A stretch of DNA of 24,893 nucleotides from JANWHF01 sp036276235 (GCA_036276235.1 DATBDZ010000151.1:1-24893), one strand, 5' to 3'; shown: positions 1 through 7,478, counted from the stretch's first letter. A program made the numbers and translations. Notes: generated from the letters alone by a model not told the origin.

Positions 1-1
1 G

Positions 2-2410
2 TATAACGGCACGTTCACGATCACTGGCGTCGCAACCCCCACCTCGTTTACCTACACGATGCTCTCGGCGCCGACTGCCAACGTCACTGACGGAGCGATG
101 CTGGTGACGGGTACGCCAAAGTTGCCGATCTCGACGATCACGCACTCGGGCACTACCGCCACGATTACGCTGACCAGCGGACTATCGGGAGTGACCAACG
201 GCACGACGATCCCCGTCACGATCGCCGGCGCAACCGATCCGCTGTACAATGGCAACTTCACGGCGACCGTCACCAGCGCCACCACCCTCACCTACACGAT
301 GAGCGGCACGCCCCTGCTCGCCGCCAGCGGCGTGGACCTTGTCATGTCCAGCCAGACGATGACAGTGGATAACGCCATCAGCCGCATCGGCGGCATCGAA
401 GATCACGGCGGCACCAACGCCGGCACGGTCGTCGAAGGGTACAGCTACCTTGGCCTGGATACGATCGTCGTGCGCAACCGCCCGCAGGAGAAGACACAGC
501 TTTCCTACGTGCAGCAGACGGGGGATGGCAATGCCATCACCGACGGAGGAGATCGTTATACCGGCCTGGATCGCTTCGGCAGAATCCTCGACCAAAACTG
601 GATCAACTACGGAGCCGGCACCACGACAGACCGCTTCCAGTACGGTTATGACCGCGACAGCAACGTGCTGTACGAGAAGAACCTGGTGAACGGCGCGTTC
701 TCCGAACTCTTCCACACCAACAGCACGACCAGCGGTGATAACGTCACCGCCTACGACAAGTTGAATCGAGAAATCGGATTCCGCCGAGGCACGCTCAGTG
801 CCGTGCATAACGGCACTGTGCCCGACACGGTGACGACTTCCTCGGAAACTCAAAGCTGGACGCTCGACGCCGTCGGTAATGCGACTGGCTTCAACGACAG
901 CAGCACGACCAATCAGACCGCAGTTCTGAACTCGCGCAATCAGTATACGAGCCTGACCGGCGGCACCGCCACCGCCACGCCCACCTTCGACAACAACGGC
1001 AACATGATCACGGATCAGGCAGGCAAGCATTACCACTACGATGCCTGGAACCAACTAGTCTCCGTCTATGACACCAATGGCACCACAAGATTGCTGACGG
1101 TGGCCGATGATGCCACCGAGCGGATGATCAAGTACGACAATGGCTCAGCTGGCGACCTCTATTACAGCGGCACACAGCTGATCGAATCGCGGTACGCGGC
1201 GGTCTATAACCAGTACGTGTGGGGGATGGGATATGTCAACGACGTGCTGGTGCGCGACCGCAACGGGGACAGCAACACCGGCACGGGCTCGCTCGGTGAA
1301 GGCAATTCTGGCTTGGAAGAGCGCGTCTACGCCCAGCAGGACGCGAACTGGGACGTGACCAGCATCTACAACATCGGCACGAGCAGCATCCCTGAACGCT
1401 TCGCCTACAACCCATACGGCGGCTATTCAAACCTCAATGGCTCCTGGGCTACATTCAACGACACCAGCTGGTTCTGGAGCTTCAAGTTCCAAGGGGCGAG
1501 GTATGAGGGTACCGGCGGGTTCTACTTCATGGGATTAAGGCTTGAGAGCACAGCACTTGGAAGGTGGATGCAGCAGGATCCCTCCGGCTACGGCGTTACC
1601 GCCAACCTCTATGCGGCCGATAGCGACAACCCGACCCGAATGGTAGATCCATTTGGATTGAGTCCGTGCAGCGGCCAAACGGATTCACGAATCGAGCAGC
1701 GCATTCAGGACCTGCAAGACTTGCGCGCGGAAATCGAAGCCGCCATCGTCACGGACCTCAATGGGTCGCCTCAGGGTTCGGGATTCCCGGGCTACAACGC
1801 GTTTCCGATGCTTCCTCCATTGAAGATGCTGCAGGTGGATCTCCAAACCGCTCGCGGTATCGACGACGAAATCGCGGCGCTAAAGGACTGCGCTTTCGTC
1901 CATTGCGGCAACAAACTGTACCGGAGATCGAAAGCCCAAGGCATGTGCTGCGTGAACGGAAGGCTGGTACCCAAAGCAGCCACGCCGACGAAATATGGGG
2001 GCATCGCGGGTGATGCGACCGTTTGGCCACCCGGTATTGTGGGGGCACAAGGTCAAGTGTCCCTAACGGCGAACTCGCGCGGACAACTTACTGTCAGCCT
2101 GACAGGGACTTTACTCGGGGGGCTCGGCGGATACGGCGGCATTGGCACCTCACTGGTGGGTGGGGCGCAGACCGGGGTTAATCCGACGGTCGGTGCGGGG
2201 ATTTCCAAAACAGTTGCAGCTGGTGGAGGCGCCGGACCAGTGACGGCAGGCGCATCGATTAGCGGGCCAGTTAGCGGTGCGCCTTCTTCGGGAACGGGTG
2301 CTACGCTTTCTTTTCCGCCTATGCCTGGCTTTGGTCTCGGAGCGTACGCAGGCGCGGGAGGCTCGGGAAGTTGTAGCCTCTCTACACCCCCGCTCGTATC
2401 GTGTTGGTAG
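2..2410 (+). CDS. RHS repeat-associated core domain protein, 5' truncated by window edge
   Basis: The reading frame is open from base 2, so the N-terminus lies outside the window. The first ~110 residues hold two copies of a beta-rich repeat (YNGTFTITGV..FTYTM and YNGNFTATVT..LTYTM, bases 2-60 and 245-303), resembling Ig-like or tail-fibre modules. YD/RHS repeats follow (YTGLDRFGRI, YGYDRDSN, HYHYDAWNQLVSVYD). The RHS core ends in GLRLESTALGRWMQQDPSGY, NLYAADSDNPTRMVDPFGL, with DPFGL at 1646-1660. After it come 249 variable residues: a helical stretch, a Cys-rich piece (CAFVHCGNKLY..GMCCVNGRLV) and a Gly/Ser/Thr-rich tail. Family knowledge: RHS proteins form a shell that encloses a C-terminal effector, often a toxin. 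I recognise no toxin fold in this tail; it may be structural. Secretion cannot be judged without the N-terminus. Confidence 0.9.
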   Translation, partial: YNGTFTITGVATPTSFTYTMLSAPTANVTDGAMLVTGTPKLPISTITHSGTTATITLTSGLSGVTNGTTIPVTIAGATDPLYNGNFTATVTSATTLTYTMSGTPLLAASGVDLVMSSQTMTVDNAISRIGGIEDHGGTNAGTVVEGYSYLGLDTIVVRNRPQEKTQLSYVQQTGDGNAITDGGDRYTGLDRFGRILDQNWINYGAGTTTDRFQYGYDRDSNVLYEKNLVNGAFSELFHTNSTTSGDNVTAYDKLNREIGFRRGTLSAVHNGTVPDTVTTSSETQSWTLDAVGNATGFNDSSTTNQTAVLNSRNQYTSLTGGTATATPTFDNNGNMITDQAGKHYHYDAWNQLVSVYDTNGTTRLLTVADDATERMIKYDNGSAGDLYYSGTQLIESRYAAVYNQYVWGMGYVNDVLVRDRNGDSNTGTGSLGEGNSGLEERVYAQQDANWDVTSIYNIGTSSIPERFAYNPYGGYSNLNGSWATFNDTSWFWSFKFQGARYEGTGGFYFMGLRLESTALGRWMQQDPSGYGVTANLYAADSDNPTRMVDPFGLSPCSGQTDSRIEQRIQDLQDLRAEIEAAIVTDLNGSPQGSGFPGYNAFPMLPPLKMLQVDLQTARGIDDEIAALKDCAFVHCGNKLYRRSKAQGMCCVNGRLVPKAATPTKYGGIAGDATVWPPGIVGAQGQVSLTANSRGQLTVSLTGTLLGGLGGYGGIGTSLVGGAQTGVNPTVGAGISKTVAAGGGAGPVTAGASISGPVSGAPSSGTGATLSFPPMPGFGLGAYAGAGGSGSCSLSTPPLVSCW

Positions 2411-2431
2411 AAGTGTTTATTGGGAGACGGC

Positions 2432-2755
2432 ATGTCGTTAACTCCAAGAGAGTTCCAAGCAACGATGTGGGTACCCGCAGTTCCGATCTTGTTTACGATT
2501 GCATTTGATGTGTCGTGTGTGTCGTCCGCCACACATCATCACGACCTCGGTCTGATATCGTATTTGGCGTGTGGGCTCGCCATTTTGGCACTCTGGGCGC
2601 AATCAATGCGCACGATTTTGCGATCCGGATGCGACATAAGGCGTTTTTGGCCGGCGATGTTCCTCATGGGCGCAATTGCCTTTGCGATCTGGGTGTTTTT
2701 AGTGTTTGTCAATCCGATCGTGATGAAGACGGTCTTCGATGTCGGACCATGTTGA
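2432..2755 (+). CDS. Small three-helix membrane protein; candidate immunity or accessory protein of the RHS gene
   Basis: A 107-residue protein beginning 21 bases after the RHS stop. I chose the ATG at 2432 because a GGGAGA ribosome-binding sequence lies 5 bases upstream; an in-frame TTG at 2420 is less likely. Three hydrophobic segments are visible, roughly residues 12-28 (VPAVPILFTIAFDV), 40-56 (LISYLACGLAILALWA) and 72-92 (FLMGAIAFAIWVFLVFV). It has a His triplet (THHHD) between the first two. No family is recognised. Immunity genes typically sit directly downstream of polymorphic toxin genes, and membrane immunity proteins are common when the toxin attacks membranes or the periplasm, so the position suggests such a role. 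This is inference only. Base composition is lower in GC than the neighbours, which fits an accessory region. Confidence 0.6.
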   Translation: MSLTPREFQATMWVPAVPILFTIAFDVSCVSSATHHHDLGLISYLACGLAILALWAQSMRTILRSGCDIRRFWPAMFLMGAIAFAIWVFLVFVNPIVMKTVFDVGPC

Positions 2756-2894
2756 CAACTCACGATGTAGCGACGTGGTTCTTTCCCAATCGCACGGCAT
2801 TGGCGCGCGGGTGAACTACGTGGCGGATTCGCTTACTTCTCAAGTTCTACTAGCGACACATTTGACGTGAAGGCCGCGGGCTTCGTTGTTGGGA

Positions 2895-3503
2895 TCACGT
2901 AGCCGGAATCTCGGCCGCCAATAACCGATGCTTCGTGACGGCCGATTCAACGAATGCGTCACGATCTGATTGACGGCGATAGATAGACTGTGGCGCGAAC
3001 TGACCGCCAGCGTACGGTGTTCCGTCTACCGCTGCTCGGTAATCACGAGGACGAATCCAAATGGCACCAAGCGGATTTTGTTTCACTTCATCAAGCGTCG
3101 AAAGCCACACCTGCGTCAGGATCGGCGGCTGATTTGTCAAAAGCCGCTCCGCAATGTTAGTGCGACGCTCGGCAGTTTTGCAGACCATCAAGACACGAAA
3201 CGGAAAATCTTTGAAGTCCGATCGAGGGTACCCGGCGCGAACGGCAAGTCCGCCGGTCTGATAGAAATTGAGATAGCAGAGCGCCTTGCGAGCCAGCGTA
3301 TCGAGCGTCTCCGTGCTGCGGTCCACCTCAAGAAAAAACGAGTGCTCAAAAATGCCATCGGCATCCTTCTCGTGGATGCGAAGAAATCCATCGGGCTTGA
3401 GAAGCATGTCCGGCCCACTGCCTGGTGATGCTCGGAATTCAAAGGAAACACAAAAGGGGATAAGTACATCTAGGCCAACATTTGTCAAAATATAGCTTGA
3501 CAA
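2895..3503 (-). CDS. Replication-relaxation family protein, apparently 5' truncated
   Basis: The 202-residue frame shows the hallmark of the replication-relaxation family (plasmid/mobile-element associated): KPDGFLRI at residues 36-43, FFLEVDRSTETL at 56-67, K73, and a following FRVLMVCKTAERRTNIAERL block. PD, ExD and K are spaced like a PD-(D/E)XK nuclease core; that reading is inference. Family members normally carry an N-terminal winged-helix domain, which is absent here. The frame opens with TTG at 3503 directly after an in-frame TGA, with no visible ribosome-binding site. The next Met is residue 33, just before the PD motif. The gene is therefore probably a decayed remnant, or is read from a weak start. 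The neighbours do not include a replicase or relaxase. The family call is fairly secure; activity is doubtful. Confidence 0.6.
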   Translation of the reverse strand: MSSYILTNVGLDVLIPFCVSFEFRASPGSGPDMLLKPDGFLRIHEKDADGIFEHSFFLEVDRSTETLDTLARKALCYLNFYQTGGLAVRAGYPRSDFKDFPFRVLMVCKTAERRTNIAERLLTNQPPILTQVWLSTLDEVKQNPLGAIWIRPRDYRAAVDGTPYAGGQFAPQSIYRRQSDRDAFVESAVTKHRLLAAEIPAT

Positions 3504-3525
3504 TCAATGTGCTACGGGGTAGACT
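3497..3525 (+). promoter_or_regulatory. Sigma-70-like promoter candidate with no clear gene downstream
   Basis: TTGACA at 3497-3502 is followed after a 17-base spacer by TAGACT at 3520-3525. It points rightwards into the 218-base gap before the 3' end of the sulfotransferase gene. The only downstream reading frame (3576 onward, 82 codons) looks non-coding. The site could drive a small RNA or an antisense transcript, or be a chance match in an AT-richer gap. Confidence 0.25.
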
Positions 3526-3721
3526 AATTCGGACCCGAATCATCGATCGCGATCCGCCGTAAGCGCAGCGGCTAAATGGGCTTGCGCCGCTTCATGTGCA
3601 ATAAGTTGATAAAACTGAGCTGCTCGGCGCGCCGCATTTTTATACAAAGCGCAACATCACTTTCGGCACCAGATAGAAAAAAGATAGAAAACGATTCATT
3701 CATGGCAGTCTTTTCTGGGCC

Positions 3722-4600
3722 TCAGAAAAAATCAATGACTTTGATCCAGTCCATCACATCCGCAAGGATGATCAGCGCGGTCGCCGCGATGACGACTAAT
3801 GCCAGCCATCGCTTCCGCCGTTGATGCCGCAGGGCTCTACTGGCCGCCCGATACCGGCGGGTGCAATCGATGTTTGGCACTGCCCGCGCGGGAACGTCCG
3901 CCGCGGCTTGTGACGGAATATGCGCTGCATATCCCAGGTCCGCATTCATGTCGGCGAACTCTTGCTCCATCCATTCCAGATCAGCCGGCGGAATATGATC
4001 GGTCTTGACCTGCGCCATCGCTGGCTGGATCGAGTCGCGCAACCCCGCGCCGCGCGTGTGCACGAAGGTTTCGTTCCCCTTGCCGGGGATGGCGTCTGGC
4101 GGCTTGGGCCAATGCACCATCGCGTCGTCCCAGGGGAGTTGGAGCATTGCGCACGTCGTGCGAAGGGTTGCTATCGGATCCGGCGTCAGCGATTCATACC
4201 GCAGGATCGGCCATCCGCGCTCCCGGAAGAGCTGCCAGTCGCGGTGGAAGCGCCGCAGCCGCAAGCGCAGCGGCGGATCATCCGCAGTGATCCCATTTCG
4301 GCCGTATCTCTTTCGAATCAGCGAATTGAAAACCGCGCGAGGATCGCGCGCGATCAATAGCGGAGTGATCTGCCAGCCTTCGTCCTCCAGATGCTGCTTG
4401 ACATCCTCAAAACCAAAGCAGGCGATGGTGAACTTGCACCAGGCGTGCTGACCTGGCCCTTGCTCCGGAATCTGTGGCAATGTATCAAACGCGGCGTCCA
4501 ATACGCCGTCCATGTCCGGCCGCTGCAGAAAGCACCAGGAAACCAAAGTCGACCCGCTGCTCTGCATTCCCCCGCACAAATAGAGCTTCCGCGCCTTCAT
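3722..4600 (-). CDS. Sulfotransferase-family protein with C-terminal transmembrane anchor
   Basis: A 292-residue protein. The N-terminal strand and loop LYLCGGMQSSGSTLVSW (residues 6-22) match the 5'-phosphosulfate-binding loop of PAPS-dependent sulfotransferases. PLLIARDPRAVFNSLIRKRY near residues 80-100 matches the 3'-phosphate-binding motif (R-DPR-x4-S). These enzymes move a sulfuryl group from PAPS to hydroxyl or amine acceptors; the acceptor here is unknown. The tail is unusual: a basic stretch (RHQRRKRW) precedes one hydrophobic helix (LALVVIAATALIILADVM, about 265-282) and a ten-residue end, predicting a tail-anchored protein with the catalytic domain in the cytoplasm. The start is supported by GGAGG 8 bases upstream of the ATG at 4600. 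It stands alone, divergent from the next gene, with no PAPS-synthesis genes nearby. Confidence 0.75.
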   Translation of the reverse strand: MKARKLYLCGGMQSSGSTLVSWCFLQRPDMDGVLDAAFDTLPQIPEQGPGQHAWCKFTIACFGFEDVKQHLEDEGWQITPLLIARDPRAVFNSLIRKRYGRNGITADDPPLRLRLRRFHRDWQLFRERGWPILRYESLTPDPIATLRTTCAMLQLPWDDAMVHWPKPPDAIPGKGNETFVHTRGAGLRDSIQPAMAQVKTDHIPPADLEWMEQEFADMNADLGYAAHIPSQAAADVPARAVPNIDCTRRYRAASRALRHQRRKRWLALVVIAATALIILADVMDWIKVIDFF

Positions 4601-4825
4601 GCTTCAACCTCCAAATCGGGCCGCGCGGCCGACAGGTCACCGATAGTGTGAATGAACGTAGCCGCTCCTGTCTTATTCTCAAGGGCCGGCTAATGGCCTC
4701 GAAAGGATTGGCGTGCCTGAAGGCATGACGTAGCCGCAGCTCAAGGCGATTTATCGGACTTTCGTCAAGCTTCGCTCGTATGCCTGCCGATAGAACCTCA
4801 CAGACGTTTTCAGGCAGGAGGCCGA

Positions 4826-5422
4826 ATGTCGGTGACGGTAGATCATGAGTTGCTCGAAGCGGAACAGATGGGCTTGCGGACCGTTGGACAGGTCCTTTCC
4901 CACGTGCAGCGCGACAATCGCCTGGTGGTGAATCTGCTGATCGACGGCGAAGAGCCCGATCTTCATCAGATCGGCCAGGTGCGGCGGTCATTGCTGCTGG
5001 GACATACCCTATTCATCGAAACCGCCGAGCCGCAGCATGTGGCGCTGGACGCGCTGCATGAAGTCGAGTTGCAACTGGCCGAGGCGGACCGCCTCAAGGG
5101 GGACGCGGTTGATCTAATCCAATCCAACGCCGTCGAGAAGGCGATGCAAAAGCTGAGCGGCTGCTTCAGCACCTGGCAAAACGCGCAGGAATCGATCGTG
5201 AAAACCGCCAAGCTGCTCCGCATCGATCTTGAAGTGATGCGAGTCGATGACACCAGCCTGGCACAGATGGTGCAGGATTTCAGCCATCAACTGCGCAACA
5301 TCAAGCTCGCCCTGGAATCGCGCGACTTCGTGAGCCTCTGCGACATCCTCACCTACGAAACCACGCAAACCACCGAGCGCTGGCGGACAGCGCTGCAGAC
5401 GATGCGGGAGATCATTTCGTAG
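4826..5422 (+). CDS. Conserved-looking helical protein of unknown function
   Basis: 198 residues, with a strong AGGAGG ribosome-binding sequence just upstream of the ATG at 4826. I recognise no family. The N-terminal ~65 residues look mixed alpha/beta (TVGQVLSHVQRDNRLVVNLL, then GHTLFIETAEP). The remainder is helical and rich in Leu, Gln and Glu (ALDALHEVELQLAEADRL and MVQDFSHQLRNIKLALESRD), suggesting a helical bundle or coiled coil. There is no signal peptide or membrane segment, so it is probably cytoplasmic. A residue pattern like ALHEVELQLAEADRLKGDAVDLI could mediate oligomerisation, but this is inference. It is divergent from the sulfotransferase gene and separated from ppsR by a 312-base gap holding palindromes, so it is likely monocistronic. 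Confidence 0.7.
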   Translation: MSVTVDHELLEAEQMGLRTVGQVLSHVQRDNRLVVNLLIDGEEPDLHQIGQVRRSLLLGHTLFIETAEPQHVALDALHEVELQLAEADRLKGDAVDLIQSNAVEKAMQKLSGCFSTWQNAQESIVKTAKLLRIDLEVMRVDDTSLAQMVQDFSHQLRNIKLALESRDFVSLCDILTYETTQTTERWRTALQTMREIIS

Positions 5423-5459
5423 GGAGCCAGGAGCCAGGCGGGGTAGGCTCGAAGTCTGT

Positions 5460-5494
5460 GTGGACCGCATCGCAACACAGGTTTCGCGGTCCAC
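5460..5494. repeat. Short inverted repeat downstream of the 198-residue gene
   Basis: Nine-base perfect arms GTGGACCGC (5460-5468) and GCGGTCCAC (5486-5494) flank a 17-base loop. It lies 38 bases after the stop at 5422 and directly before the larger palindrome at 5502. It may act as a weak terminator stem, although no T-run follows. Confidence 0.5.
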
Positions 5495-5501
5495 GACCAC
5501 C

Positions 5502-5577
5502 GTCATGCTGAGGTACTCCGAAGCATCTGGCCGATTCGCCCAATGCAGCCAGATGCTTCGGAGTACCTCAGCATGAC
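5502..5577. repeat. Long perfect palindrome (30-base arms), dispersed family A
   Basis: Arms at 5502-5531 and 5548-5577 are perfectly complementary over 30 bases around a 16-base loop. Each arm includes TCATGCTGAGGTACTCCGAA and is itself partly self-complementary (TGCT..AGCA, GAG-gta-CTC). A diverged second copy sits at 15626-15700. With the 5460 stem it fills the 312-base gap between the 198-residue gene and ppsR; nothing else is visible there. It could stop transcription from the upstream gene or be a REP/MITE-like mobile element. Confidence 0.85.
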
Positions 5578-5734
5578 GCCTTCCCGCGGTAACGCCATGA
5601 ACCGCTACGGGGCCGCGGGCGGCAGCACAGCCGTTCATCCGATTTCTTCCTGATTGCCCTTAGCTGAGCCACACTGGATACTTCTTGACGTGCGGGCGCG
5701 GCTGAACCGCGCCGACTCTATTCAGGAAGAATCC

Positions 5735-6586
5735 ATGCGGATAGCCAGGCGTTCCCCTTCGGCAAGAAAAACCTCTCGGCCGCCGTCCGAGCCGGCGGTT
5801 GTGTATGTGCTTTCTGATTCCACCGGCAATCTTGCCCGCCATATGCTGGCGGCGTTTTTGACGCAATTTCCCACCGACGCGCTGTGCGTTCGATACGAAA
5901 ACTTTATCCGCACCAAGCAGCGGCTGGCGACGATCTTCGCAAAGATTTCCGCCGACGCGTCGGCGGTGTTCCACGCGTTTGTTTCGCCGGCCCTCAAGCA
6001 GGAGATTTCCCGTCGTTGCAAGCAGGCGAAAATCTCCTCTCACGATCTGACCGGTGGGGCGATTGAGTTTCTTACCCGCGCCACCGGCGCGCAGCCCCTG
6101 CACGATCCAAAATCGCTGCATCGCATTGACGATGGGTATGAACGCCGCATCGATGCGGTGGAATTTGCGATGGCCCATGATGATGGCCTTGGCCTGGAAA
6201 CGCTGCATGAAGCGCAGATCGTTCTGGCCGGTGTTTCGCGCACCGGCAAGACGCCGACAACGATCTACCTGGCCCAGCAAGGCTTTCGCGCCGCGAACGT
6301 TTCCTTGGCGCTGGGCGTTGAGCCGCCGCGCCAGCTTCTGGCCTTGCCGCGCGGAAGGGTGGCGGGGTTGCTAATCGACCCGGAGAAACTGGCGCGCATC
6401 CGGGTTCGCCGCGAGACCGCCTGGCACATGACCAAAACCAGCTACGGCGACGAGCAGCGCGTCGCCGACGAACTCACGCGGGCCCGGCGGTTGTTCAATC
6501 AACAGGGTTGGCCGATGCTGGATGTAACGGATCAAGCGATCGAAGAAACGGCGGGAAAGGTGATTGAGGTGTTGGGGGTTCAGTAG
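5735..6586 (+). CDS. ppsR: PPSR-type kinase/pyrophosphorylase (regulator of PEP synthase or PPDK)
   Basis: 283 residues with the two signatures of the DUF299 family. The first is the N-terminal VYVLSDSTGNLARHML. The second is the P-loop GVSRTGKTPTTIYLAQQG at residues 166-183, with Lys172 as the nucleotide-binding lysine. The closing SYGDEQRVADELTRARRLF and GWPMLDVTDQAIEETA are also typical. Known members both phosphorylate a Thr next to the catalytic His of PEP synthase or pyruvate phosphate dikinase, using ADP, and remove it by Pi-dependent pyrophosphorolysis. This switches the pyruvate/PEP step in the cytoplasm. I chose ATG 5735 because AGGAAGA precedes it closely; an upstream TTG at 5654 would add 27 unconserved residues. 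The target enzyme is not in the window, so PEPS versus PPDK cannot be decided. The length is usual for the family. Confidence 0.93.
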   Translation: MRIARRSPSARKTSRPPSEPAVVYVLSDSTGNLARHMLAAFLTQFPTDALCVRYENFIRTKQRLATIFAKISADASAVFHAFVSPALKQEISRRCKQAKISSHDLTGGAIEFLTRATGAQPLHDPKSLHRIDDGYERRIDAVEFAMAHDDGLGLETLHEAQIVLAGVSRTGKTPTTIYLAQQGFRAANVSLALGVEPPRQLLALPRGRVAGLLIDPEKLARIRVRRETAWHMTKTSYGDEQRVADELTRARRLFNQQGWPMLDVTDQAIEETAGKVIEVLGVQ

Positions 6587-6693
6587 TCCCTCGCCGAAAA
6601 CATTCGTGCGCAGCGATTTCGCTGGCGATAAGGTATCCAATAGTCATGCCTATCCTCAATCCATGCAGTGATTCTGCGCGAGGGACAGAAGAC

Positions 6694-6752
6694 GGCGAGA
6701 TAAATCCCGCCCTACTCAAGATAGCCCAAGGTAGGGCGGGATTTATCCCGCC
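6694..6752. repeat. Palindromic repeat, family B (first of two adjacent)
   Basis: A 22-base arm at 6694-6715 pairs with 6731-6752 with one mismatch, around a 15-base loop. The arm reads GTAGGGCGGGATTTATCCCG on the right side and contains an inner dyad (GGCGGGAT..ATCCCGCC). It shares the GTAGGG end and the nested layout with the elements at 6764 and 15746. It lies in the 212-base gap between ppsR and the lipoprotein gene. Confidence 0.8.
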
Positions 6753-6763
6753 GCCCCTCTTTT

Positions 6764-6824
6764 GTAGGGTGGGTGTACTCGCCCACCACGAGCGGCAAAT
6801 GGTGGGCGAGTACACCCACCCTAC
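6764..6824. repeat. Perfect palindromic repeat, family B (second copy), overlapping the 5' end of the next gene
   Basis: Perfect 24-base arms at 6764-6787 and 6801-6824 flank a 13-base loop. The arm starts GTAGGGTGGGTGTACTCGCC and holds an inner dyad GGTGGG..CGCCCACC. The same arm type recurs as a single hairpin at 15746-15773. The right arm is translated as part of the likely N-terminus of the following lipoprotein. Confidence 0.85.
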
Positions 6825-7392
6825 ATCGCTCCGCGCCAGATGGGTTATCGTGCTTGTCACGCTGATAATCGGTTGCAAATCGTCCCCCGTGCAGCAACAG
6901 ACGCCTCCCGCGCCAGCGGGCAGTGCCGACGCGATCCACCAATTGAACGAAGGCTACAGCCTGCTTTACAAGCTGATGAGCGATGAAAGCGATGTGGGGA
7001 AAATCTTCATTTTGAAGCGGCCGAGCGAGGCGGTGTCCGCTCCGGTTAAGGAGATCGGTAATGCCGCGCAGGCGGCTCGCAAGAAGATGGACGAACTGGC
7101 CAAGCAGGACAGCCGGCTTTCGTATCAAACGGCTGACCTTCCGTACATGGAGCAAAGGAGCCGCGAACTGCAATCGTCGGCTTACTCGAAGGCGCTGCTC
7201 ACCTCCAGCGGCAAGGACTTCGAAGCGCGGCTGGTCTTCACGCAAATAGAGGCGATGAACTACGCCATCCAACTCTGCAAGTCCCTGAACGAAAAGGAGC
7301 AGGACGCGAATCGCAAAGCATTCTTGCAGGGCCTGGAGAAGCAATGCCAGGACTTTCACGATCGACTGGCGAAGCTGTTGACGGTGAACTGA
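6799..7392 (+). CDS. Small putative lipoprotein, function unknown
   Basis: From ATG 6799 the product is 197 residues. It has a lipoprotein signal: RWVIVLVTLIIGCKSS with lipobox LIIG|C, then a Pro/Gln/Ala linker (VQQQTPPAPAGS). The mature part is helical and charged (KEIGNAAQAARKKMDELAKQ, EARLVFTQIEAMNYAIQL, EKQCQDFHDRLAKLL), suggesting a helical bundle anchored at the envelope. No family is recognised. The start is uncertain. The frame stays open back to 6646, but everything before codon ~10 is translated palindromic repeat. GTG 6850 would leave too short a signal peptide. ATG 6799 lies at the loop/right-arm junction of the repeat and has no clear ribosome-binding site. A repeat insertion may have supplied a new 5' end. 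Confidence 0.6.
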   Translation: MVGEYTHPTSLRARWVIVLVTLIIGCKSSPVQQQTPPAPAGSADAIHQLNEGYSLLYKLMSDESDVGKIFILKRPSEAVSAPVKEIGNAAQAARKKMDELAKQDSRLSYQTADLPYMEQRSRELQSSAYSKALLTSSGKDFEARLVFTQIEAMNYAIQLCKSLNEKEQDANRKAFLQGLEKQCQDFHDRLAKLLTVN

Positions 7393-7404
7393 GTGATTAG
7401 TAAC

Positions 7405-7478
7405 GCGTGATGCGTAATTCGTAATGCGTAAGAAGGAGAATGCATTACGCATTACGCCTCACGAATTACGCATCACGC
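7405..7478. repeat. Interrupted palindrome, family D
   Basis: GCGTGATGCGTAATTCGT at 7405-7422 pairs perfectly with 7461-7478, and the inner AATGCGTAA (7423-7431) pairs with TTACGCATT (7445-7453). A bulge lies on the right arm. The whole is built from variations on TTACGCATT/AATGCGTAA. It fills the gap between the lipoprotein stop (7392) and the glycosyltransferase start. Confidence 0.75.

Noticed and set aside
182..1054. 290-codon frame opposite the RHS gene
   Set aside because: Antisense shadow; Val/Ala/Arg-rich with no motif, while the plus strand carries clear YD repeats.
3586..3660. Short minus-strand peptide frame (AARRAAQFYQLIAHEAAQAH) upstream of the replication-relaxation gene
   Set aside because: It is bounded by stops within about 40 codons and is in a different frame from the downstream gene; I cannot show it is the missing N-terminal domain.
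3576..3824. 82-codon plus-strand frame near the orphan promoter
   Set aside because: It overlaps the 3' end of the sulfotransferase gene, has no ribosome-binding site and reads as low-quality Ser/Arg-rich sequence.
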